6,785 nt of DNA from Chitinophagaceae bacterium UBA4407. GTDB taxonomy: Bacteria; Bacteroidota; Bacteroidia; Chitinophagales; Chitinophagaceae. The position numbers and the translations under genes are program-made. Under the pieces are notes generated by a model. That model was given only the letters and a program-made list of their open reading frames with translations, searched no databases and was not told where the DNA came from. Where the stretch lies: positions 1 through 6,785 of the forward strand of contig DGQT01000013.1 of assembly GCA_002390845.1 (NCBI GenBank), read 5' to 3'. Shown one piece after another: positions 1 through 5,088 of the stretch (the stretch's first letter is position 1; each line of letters opens with the position of its first letter).

Positions 1-32
1 GGCATCATCTCTTGCGTCGCACACTTGTACTG
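1..32 (+). repeat. Intergenic repeat arm, copy R1
   Basis: TTGCGTCGCACACTTGTACTG at 12-32 is identical over this core to the copy at 6666-6698. Its left flank (GGCATCATCT) differs from the ATGAAGCTT flank of that copy, and its reverse complement instead resembles the GAATGCC flank right of copy R4, hinting at two arm variants. The copy touches the window edge, so its outer limit is not known. Confidence 0.75.
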
Positions 33-42
33 TATAACTTTA
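12..42 (+). promoter_or_regulatory. Candidate Bacteroidota-type promoter for the D-amino acid enzyme gene
   Basis: TTG at 12-14 and TAACTTTA at 35-42 are separated by 20 bases. This resembles the TTG / TAnnTTTG arrangement known for Bacteroidota primary sigma factor promoters, matching five of six defined -7 positions. The predicted transcript would start around 48-50, giving a leader of about 40 bases before the ATG at 89. The TTG falls inside a copy of the intergenic repeat arm. Matches this short occur by chance in AT-leaning DNA. Confidence 0.25.
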
Positions 43-88
43 TTGAAGTTTTCAACAGCCGTTGATCCGGTTACTAAAACTTGTTTTT

Positions 89-1192
89 ATGAATTGGTAT
101 GATATAAAAAACATCAGCCAAGTTGATTCTCCTGCGTTGGTTATTTATAAAGAACGCGTAAAGGAGAATATCGGCTTGCTTAAAAGCATGGTGAATAATA
201 ATGTTGCTCACCTGCGCCCTCACGTAAAAACAAACAAGATTACAGAAGTATGCCAGATGATGCTGGATGCGGGTATCACCAAATTCAAATGTGCTACGAT
301 AGCCGAAGCAGAAATGCTTGCAATGATAGAAGCACCGGATGTACTATTGTCTTATCAGCCCGTTGGGCCAAAAGCAAACCGCTTACTTGCATTGATTGAA
401 AAATACCCTTCAACCTATTTTTCCTGTTTGGTAGATAATATAGATGCCGCCATACATTTGTCAAAAGTTTTTTCAGGGAAAGACCAGTTGCTCAATGTTT
501 TCATCGATTTAAATACCGGTATGAACAGAACCGGTATTTCACCTGCACGTGCACCGCAGCTATTCGAAGCGGTTGATCTTTTGCCATACATAAACGTAAT
601 CGGTTTACACGCTTACGATGGGCATATAAGGGATACAGATACTACTGAGCGTAGCCAAAATGTTGAAGAAGCTTTTAAAAAAGTAATTATTGTAGCCGAA
701 GCAATTGAATCCCTTACAAAACAATCTTTAATCATTGTTGCAGGAGGCTCACCAACATTTCCCATTCATGCACAACGCGACAATATTGAATGCAGCCCCG
801 GTACATTTGTTTTTTGGGATTGGAGTTACAAACACACCATGCCTGATGAACCCTTCGATTATGCAGCGTTGGTAATTACAAGAGTCATTTCTATAGTTGA
901 TGAAACAACGATAACAACAGATCTCGGTCACAAATCTGTTGCAGCAGAAAACCCTTTTCCACGTGTGCATTTTTTGAATGCACCTGAGATAATACCGGTT
1001 GCCCAAAGCGAAGAACATTTGGTTGCTAAAGTACCTGATTCATCTGTATTTAAAATTGGCGATGTATTGTATGGAGTGCCGGTACATATTTGTCCCACAG
1101 TTGCGTTGTATGAAAGAGCCATTGTTATTGAAAATAATATTGCAGTAGATGAATGGAAAGTGGTTTCGAGGGACAGGAGGATAACCGTCTGA
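89..1192 (+). CDS. D-threonine aldolase / D-serine dehydratase family PLP enzyme
   Basis: This predicted cytoplasmic 367-residue enzyme has an alanine-racemase-like N-terminal PLP barrel (fold type III). Family members either cleave D-threonine and other D-3-hydroxy amino acids to glycine plus aldehyde, or dehydrate D-serine to pyruvate and ammonia. Visible motifs are RPHVKTNK (residues 43-50), whose Lys47 is the expected PLP Schiff-base lysine, the phosphate-binding-type AGGSPTF stretch (218-224), and PVHICPT near the C-terminus, whose His333 and Cys335 match the family's metal ligands. An H-x-C pair is described for eukaryotic D-serine dehydratase, whereas characterised D-threonine aldolases have H-x-D, so the substrate is open. 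Length and the WKVVSRDRRITV end look complete. The ATG at 89 is chosen because the family begins near MNWYDIKN; an upstream TTG at 62 would add nine unconvincing residues. The stop codon lies in the left arm of an inverted repeat. The next gene on this strand is the dipeptidase. Confidence 0.9.
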   Translation: MNWYDIKNISQVDSPALVIYKERVKENIGLLKSMVNNNVAHLRPHVKTNKITEVCQMMLDAGITKFKCATIAEAEMLAMIEAPDVLLSYQPVGPKANRLLALIEKYPSTYFSCLVDNIDAAIHLSKVFSGKDQLLNVFIDLNTGMNRTGISPARAPQLFEAVDLLPYINVIGLHAYDGHIRDTDTTERSQNVEEAFKKVIIVAEAIESLTKQSLIIVAGGSPTFPIHAQRDNIECSPGTFVFWDWSYKHTMPDEPFDYAALVITRVISIVDETTITTDLGHKSVAAENPFPRVHFLNAPEIIPVAQSEEHLVAKVPDSSVFKIGDVLYGVPVHICPTVALYERAIVIENNIAVDEWKVVSRDRRITV

Positions 1193-1280
1193 ACGGGGAT
1201 TTGGAAGGATTATAAAGATTGGGAGGATAAAATTAAACATCTCTTCAGTCCATCAAATTCTTCCAAATCCGCGTTCAGAC
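1187..1280. repeat. Inverted repeat element overlapping the stop codon of the first gene
   Basis: The arms 1187-1210 (starting GTCTGAACGGGGATTTGG) and 1257-1280 (ending CCGCGTTCAGAC) are reverse complements at 22 of 24 positions, with one of the two mismatches a G-T pair, around a 46-base spacer. The left arm contains the TGA stop (1190-1192) of the D-amino acid enzyme. As RNA it would form a long stem directly at the end of that reading frame. No T-run follows, so a standard intrinsic terminator is not evident. Its sequence is unrelated to the GTTGCGTCGCAC repeat family. Confidence 0.8.
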
Positions 1281-1301
1281 AAGTTCAAATATGTTCTGAA
1301 C

Positions 1302-1332
1302 GTACAAGTGAGTGACACAACAAAAGCTTCAC
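1302..1332 (-). repeat. Intergenic repeat arm, copy R2 (reverse, diverged)
   Basis: Read on the minus strand this begins GTGAAGCTTTTGTTGTGTCA and ends CACTTGTAC. It agrees with the arm consensus built from the other copies at about 27 of 31 positions, and most differences are transitions. It abuts the 1187-1280 inverted repeat after a short spacer. The GTG that could open a longer dipeptidase frame (1308) lies inside it, which argues against that start. Confidence 0.65.
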
Positions 1333-1371
1333 AGAACTACAAAAGTTGGGTAACAAAAAATGTATTTTATT

Positions 1372-1403
1372 ATCAAATAATCAAATCACCAAATCATCAA
1401 ATT
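1372..1403 (+). repeat. Tandem 8-base repeat, four units, just before the dipeptidase start
   Basis: Four adjacent units in exact 8-base register: ATCAAATA, ATCAAATC, ACCAAATC and ATCAAATT. The array ends three bases before the ATG at 1407, so it occupies the position where a ribosome would load. It has no G, so it is probably unstructured in RNA. It could affect translation or simply be a mobile or expandable intergenic repeat. Confidence 0.75.
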
Positions 1404-1406
1404 GAC

Positions 1407-2477
1407 ATGTTTACCATTGATGCGCATTTAGACCTTAGTATGAACGCAATGGAGTGGAACCGTGACCTGCGTAAAACGGTTTACGATATACGGGAAAGAG
1501 AAAATCAATTGACTGATAAAGCTGACCGGGCAAAAGGTACAGTTGCATTTCCTGAACTTAGAAAAGGTAATATTGGTTTAGTAGTTGCAACACAAATTGC
1601 AAGATATGTTGCACCTGAAAACCCTTTACCCGGCTGGCATTCAGCGCACCAGGCATGGGCCCAAACACAGGGACAACTTGCATGGTACAAAGCAATGGAA
1701 GCAGCAGGTGAAATGGTGATGATACAAGATAAAGCAGCTTTGGATGCGCATGTTGCATTGTGGATGAACAATGAACCAAATGATAAAAAGCCGATTGGTT
1801 ATATACTGAGTTTAGAAGGCGCAGATTCATTAATAACACTTGATAATTTGCATACTGCTTACGAATATGGTTTACGTGCTTTGGGGCCTGCACATTATGG
1901 GCCGGGACGCTATGCAAATGGCACCGATGCAACAGGGCATTTGAATGAAAAGGGAAAAGATCTCTTAAGAGAAATGGATAGCTTGCACATGATCCTTGAT
2001 GCAACACATTTATGCGACGATGCATTTTGGGATGCGATGGAAATTTTTAAAGGCCCGGTTTGGGCAAGCCACAATAATTGCCGCACATTGGTAAATCATA
2101 ACAGGCAATTCAGCAATGACATGATAAAGATTTTAATTGATCGCGGTGCTGTAATCGGAGCTGCGTTTGATGCATGGATGATTGTTCCTGATTGGATTCG
2201 CGGTAAATCATTACCCAAACAAATGAACTGCACCGTTGAAAAAATACTCGATCATATGGATCATATTTGCCAGATTGCCGGCAATGCTTTGCATGTGGGT
2301 TTGGGTACCGATCTTGATGGCGGTTATGGCCGTGAACAATCACCTTATGATCTTGATACCATTGCTGATCTGCAGAATATTCCTGCCATGCTTTTAAAGC
2401 GAGGCTATTCAAATGAAGATGTTGAAAATGTTATGCATGGCAATTGGCTTCGGTTTCTGAGGAATTCTTGGAAATAA
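1407..2477 (+). CDS. Membrane (renal) dipeptidase family, peptidase M19
   Basis: This 356-residue zinc dipeptidase-like enzyme belongs to the M19 amidohydrolase-fold family, which hydrolyses dipeptides and tolerates a D residue at the C-terminal position. Family metal and catalytic positions are visible in order: DAHLDL at 5-10 (His7 and Asp9, the H-x-D pair), LEGAD at 136-140 (Glu138, bridging glutamate), LDATHL at 197-202 (His201), ASHNNCR at 220-226 (His222, family SHSNAR-type motif), GTDLDG at 300-305, and HGNWLRF at 344-350 (family GGNFLR-type). No signal peptide is visible, so it is probably cytoplasmic. The ATG at 1407 is preferred because homologues begin at the FTIDAHLD segment. The open frame runs up to a GTG at 1308, but those 33 extra codons read through an intergenic repeat copy and an 8-base tandem repeat. 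It is probably functionally linked to the preceding D-amino acid enzyme. It converges on the next gene across 22 bases. Confidence 0.92.
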   Translation: MFTIDAHLDLSMNAMEWNRDLRKTVYDIRERENQLTDKADRAKGTVAFPELRKGNIGLVVATQIARYVAPENPLPGWHSAHQAWAQTQGQLAWYKAMEAAGEMVMIQDKAALDAHVALWMNNEPNDKKPIGYILSLEGADSLITLDNLHTAYEYGLRALGPAHYGPGRYANGTDATGHLNEKGKDLLREMDSLHMILDATHLCDDAFWDAMEIFKGPVWASHNNCRTLVNHNRQFSNDMIKILIDRGAVIGAAFDAWMIVPDWIRGKSLPKQMNCTVEKILDHMDHICQIAGNALHVGLGTDLDGGYGREQSPYDLDTIADLQNIPAMLLKRGYSNEDVENVMHGNWLRFLRNSWK

Positions 2478-2499
2478 AATGTTCATTGATTCCCTGTAG

Positions 2500-2802
2500 C
2501 TATTCTAACCAGTGATCATAAATATCTGCCTCAAATTTTTGACTAAATGAAGATGAACCACCCGCACAATCAAATTTAATTTTTTCGTATCTGCTGCTTT
2601 GGTTATTCCGGGGAATAATTTCTACATCTTCTGCATTTGCAGCCACATGATCTGCATGAGTTTTTGGAGATATTATATCTTCTTTGGCAGGATTGCCGGG
2701 AAAACCTGGAAAATCCTGGTCAATATGCTCATCATTACTTTGCTGAACATCTCCTTTCCTGGTAATTGGTGCCGTTCCTTTTTTGACTTTATTCTTTTTC
2801 AT
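2500..2802 (-). CDS. Small acidic hypothetical protein (KGDVQ..NDEHIDQDFPGFP type)
   Basis: This is a predicted soluble protein of 100 residues with no signal peptide or membrane segment. The N-terminus is very basic (MKKNKVKKG), followed by APITRKGDVQQSNDEH and IDQDFPGFPG (residues 11-36). I recall this signature from small uncharacterised proteins of Chitinophagaceae, where the middle is low-complexity and charged. Here the middle (37-75) is polar and probably disordered. The C-terminus has a Gly-Ser run (GGSSSFS, 81-87) and ends in an acidic, aromatic tail, FEADIYDHWLE. The gene starts 54 bases downstream of the LD-carboxypeptidase stop on the same strand and may be co-transcribed with it. 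No function can be assigned. A 71-codon frame on the opposite strand (2599-2814) looks like its shadow. The conserved block and sensible context make the gene likely real. Confidence 0.75.
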   Translation of the reverse strand: MKKNKVKKGTAPITRKGDVQQSNDEHIDQDFPGFPGNPAKEDIISPKTHADHVAANAEDVEIIPRNNQSSRYEKIKFDCAGGSSSFSQKFEADIYDHWLE

Positions 2803-2856
2803 AAACTGGTTTAATTAATCTATGAAAATTTTATGCCGAACGGTAAATGACCCTGT

Positions 2857-3771
2857 TTAAAATTTTGCTTGCTTCAATATTACTTTTTTATTGCTCACAG
2901 TAAGACTGTGCCGGATGCCAACTTTTAAAGCATAATTCCTGTCGCTGTGGCTAACCGGAAAATCAAAACAAACAGGATAATTGTATTCTTTTATTTTATC
3001 AAAAATCAAATCATAGGTTTCCTGGCCAAATGGTATTGTCGTGTCTTTCATATCATTAAATCCGCCAATAATTAATCCAGCTAAATCATCTAATTTGCCT
3101 GCACGTTTTAACTGCATAAACATGCGGTCGATATTGTATAGATATTCGCCGACATCTTCCAGGAAAAGAATTTTCTTTTTTGTATTGATCTCACTTATCG
3201 AACCTATCAGGTGAACAATCAAAGAAAGATTTCCGCCAACCAATTCCCCTTCAGCGTTTCCATTTCTGTTAAATTCATGCGACGAACAGTTATAACTGTA
3301 AGCCTTGCCAGATAAGGCTTTTCGTAATGATTGCACAAATTCATTTTCATTACCACCATCATTAAATGCCCCTGCCATTGGCGAATGCAATGAAGCAGTT
3401 TTAAATCTTGTGTAAAGATGTGCATGCAACACAGTAACATCACTATAACCAATAATCCACTTGGGGTTTTTCTTAAACTTCTTAAAATCCAGCGCATCAA
3501 TTATACGGCTTAAACCATAACCACCACGGGCACATAAAACAGCTTTTACAGTATCATCGTTAAGCATTTGCTGTAAGTCATTTAAACGTTCTTCATCTGT
3601 GCCGGAAAAATAATGAAACTGGTTACCCAAAGTTTTACCAACCTTTACTTTGTAACCCCACTGCTGCAAAGTATCAATGCAGGTTTGCGCTTTTTCAAAA
3701 GGCATATAACCCGCAGGGCAAACAATAGCGATGGTATCACCTTTTTTCAGGTATGGCGGAATGGTAATCAT
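2857..3771 (-). CDS. LD-carboxypeptidase family protein (peptidase S66)
   Basis: This 304-residue serine peptidase-like protein belongs to the S66 family, which includes the murein tetrapeptide LD-carboxypeptidase LdcA and the microcin C7 self-immunity protein MccF. The family fold starts with PPYLKKGDTIAIVCPAG (residues 5-21), followed by CARGGYGLSRI (80-90) and the nucleophile elbow IIGYSDVTVLH (106-116) with Ser110 as probable nucleophile. LFLEDVGEYLYNIDRM (202-217) holds the expected catalytic Glu, Glu205 or Glu209. FPVSHSDRNYALKVG (271-285) holds the expected His, His275. No signal peptide is visible, which fits a cytoplasmic recycling role: removing the terminal D-Ala from murein tetrapeptide in the LdcA-like case. 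An MccF-like nucleotide-peptide substrate cannot be excluded. Full length, ATG start at 3771. It leads a likely two-gene unit with the small protein downstream and faces away from the glycosyltransferase. Confidence 0.93.
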   Translation of the reverse strand: MITIPPYLKKGDTIAIVCPAGYMPFEKAQTCIDTLQQWGYKVKVGKTLGNQFHYFSGTDEERLNDLQQMLNDDTVKAVLCARGGYGLSRIIDALDFKKFKKNPKWIIGYSDVTVLHAHLYTRFKTASLHSPMAGAFNDGGNENEFVQSLRKALSGKAYSYNCSSHEFNRNGNAEGELVGGNLSLIVHLIGSISEINTKKKILFLEDVGEYLYNIDRMFMQLKRAGKLDDLAGLIIGGFNDMKDTTIPFGQETYDLIFDKIKEYNYPVCFDFPVSHSDRNYALKVGIRHSLTVSNKKVILKQAKF

Positions 3772-3844
3772 TCAGCAATATTATAAATTATGCCTGTGAT
3801 TTATTGATTACAATTTTTATTAGCCAAACAGTTGATTCTATATT

Positions 3845-3874
3845 GAGCTTTTGTTGCGTCGCACATTTGTACTG
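3845..3874 (+). repeat. Intergenic repeat arm, copy R3
   Basis: This copy reads GAGCTTTTGTTGCGTCGCAC and then ATTTGTACTG. It differs from the R1/R5 core only by one C-to-T change (CACATTTG for CACACTTG). With R4 on its right in reverse orientation it forms the outline of an inverted-repeat element. Confidence 0.75.
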
Positions 3875-3975
3875 AGTAGTCAGGGAGTCTGCAAGTCAGT
3901 AAAGTCAGAAAGCAAGACATAATGGATTTTCACTTTCGTACTTTCGGTCACCTGACTTTGCCAACTTATATTCTT

Positions 3976-3987
3976 CAGTACAAGTGT
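3976..3987 (-). repeat. Partial repeat arm, copy R4 (reverse)
   Basis: CAGTACAAGTGT is the exact reverse complement of the inner end of the arm (ACACTTGTACTG). Beyond it the expected GCGACGCAAC is absent and a GC-rich hairpin stands in its place, followed by GAAGAATGCC, which resembles the outer flank of R1 read in reverse. Short on its own, but supported by position and orientation opposite R3. Confidence 0.55.
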
Positions 3988-4001
3988 CCCGCTACGGCGG
4001 G
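3988..4001. other. Short stable hairpin with TACG loop
   Basis: CCCGC (3988-3992) and GCGGG (3997-4001) pair perfectly around TACG. On the plus strand this is a C(UACG)G tetraloop, one of the most stable RNA loops known. It lies 85 bases upstream of the glycosyltransferase start codon. No T-tract follows on either strand, so it is not a typical terminator. It appears to interrupt repeat arm R4. Confidence 0.6.
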
Positions 4002-4086
4002 AAGAATGCCTTATGCCTGTTCAAATGCAGGGCTCACAATCTTAAAAGAACTTTTTTACTTTTAGTATTTAACCCAACTTAGCGGC

Positions 4087-5079
4087 ATGAAATTTTTGAT
4101 CATCCGTTTTTCTTCTATTGGTGATATTGTTTTAACAACGCCTGTAATCCGTTGCCTTAAGCAGCAACTGCCCGAAGCCGAGGTACATTACCTTACCAAA
4201 AAAAGTTACAGAGGAATTATTGAAACAAACCCTTATGTTGATAAACTTCATGTGCTCGCCGATGACTGGGATGCAATGATTACGGCTCTGGAAAAAGAGG
4301 AATTTGATGTGGTGATCGACCTGCACCACAACCTGCGCACCTGGAGAATAAAATCGGCTTTAAAGAAAGCGCAAAGCTTTTCTTTTAATAAACTCAACTA
4401 TGAAAAATGGTTGCTCACTACATTAAAGATAAACAAGTTGCCAGATGTTCATATCGTTGACCGTTACATGAAAACATTAGCATCTTTCGGCATTAGAAAC
4501 GATGGGAAAGGTTTGGATTATTTTATTCCGGAAAAAGATATTGTGCCCATAACCAATTTACCTGCAAGTCATATGCATGGGTTTATTGGGATTGTAATTG
4601 GAGCAGCATTGAACACAAAAAAATTACCGGTACATAAGTTGAAAGAATTATGTTCTAAAATCGATCATCCCATCATTTTATTAGGTGGGCCGGAAGACAA
4701 GGCTGATGGCGATGCAATTGCAAAAGTGGATGATATAAAGATCTGCAATAGCTGCGGCAAATTCAATCTTAACCAAAGCGCAGATCTTGTGCGTAAAGCT
4801 AAACTCATTATCACACACGATACAGGCCTTATGCATATTGCAGCGGCATTGCACAAACGCATCATTTCAGTTTGGGGCAATACGGTACCAGTGTTTGGTA
4901 TGGGCCCGTACTATGGCAACAATGAAATTAAGAATGTAATAATGGAAGTTGAAAATTTATCGTGCAGGCCCTGTAGCAAAATTGGATATAAAAAATGTCC
5001 TAAAGGCCATTTTAAATGTATGGAACTTCAGGACATTGATACAATAACCAAACACGTAACAGAATTACAAAAGAAATAA
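4087..5079 (+). CDS. Glycosyltransferase family 9 (heptosyltransferase-like)
   Basis: This 330-residue GT-B glycosyltransferase of family GT9 would transfer heptose (or a related sugar) from an ADP-sugar to lipopolysaccharide core or a similar acceptor at the inner membrane face. The N-terminal domain opens with MKFLIIRFSSIGDIVLTTPV; Asp13 aligns by position with the catalytic Asp of WaaC-type enzymes. The C-terminal nucleotide-sugar domain has GAALNTKKLP (172-181), ILLGGPEDK (197-205), FNLNQSADLVRKAKLIITHD (226-245) and DTGLMHIAAAL (245-255), the classic GT9 signature. Near the C-terminus four cysteines (293, 296, 304, 311) form the C..C.......C......C cluster with a PKGHFKCM motif, common in this family. 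The ATG at 4087 starts directly on the family motif. A weak TACTTTTA (4057-4064) resembles a Bacteroidota -7 box, but no TTG sits at the right distance. It ends 9 bases before the convergent gene. Acceptor and exact sugar are unknown. Confidence 0.93.
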   Translation: MKFLIIRFSSIGDIVLTTPVIRCLKQQLPEAEVHYLTKKSYRGIIETNPYVDKLHVLADDWDAMITALEKEEFDVVIDLHHNLRTWRIKSALKKAQSFSFNKLNYEKWLLTTLKINKLPDVHIVDRYMKTLASFGIRNDGKGLDYFIPEKDIVPITNLPASHMHGFIGIVIGAALNTKKLPVHKLKELCSKIDHPIILLGGPEDKADGDAIAKVDDIKICNSCGKFNLNQSADLVRKAKLIITHDTGLMHIAAALHKRIISVWGNTVPVFGMGPYYGNNEIKNVIMEVENLSCRPCSKIGYKKCPKGHFKCMELQDIDTITKHVTELQKK

Positions 5080-5088
5080 AACACTCTT

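Larger units (their letters stand above)
3772..4086. other. Divergent intergenic region between LD-carboxypeptidase and glycosyltransferase genes
   Basis: This 315-base stretch has no credible reading frame. It holds repeat arm R3 (3845-3874), a run of AGTCAG units (3878, 3894, 3903) mirrored by CTGACTTT at 3952-3959, two tandem ACTTTCG units (3932-3947), the reverse half-arm R4 (3976-3987) and a stable hairpin (3988-4001). The promoters of both divergent genes must lie in or near it. I could not identify a convincing paired -33/-7 promoter on either strand. Confidence 0.7.

Noticed and set aside
62..88. TTG start adding nine residues to the PLP enzyme
   Set aside because: The family N-terminus begins near MNWYDIKN, the ATG at 89 is in frame, and the extra residues have no support.
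1308..1406. GTG start adding 33 residues to the M19 dipeptidase
   Set aside because: The extension is translated from repeat arm R2 and the 8-base tandem repeat, and homologues start at the DAHLDL segment.
1558..2025. 155-codon frame on the minus strand inside the dipeptidase gene
   Set aside because: No recognisable domain and entirely antisense to a well-supported gene; it is a shadow frame.
2599..2814. 71-codon plus-strand frame with hydrophobic stretches
   Set aside because: Antisense to the small acidic protein, which has the better conserved-looking sequence and context.
3988..4001. GC-rich hairpin as an intrinsic terminator
   Set aside because: No T-tract on either strand, and it lies between divergent genes where no transcript needs to end.
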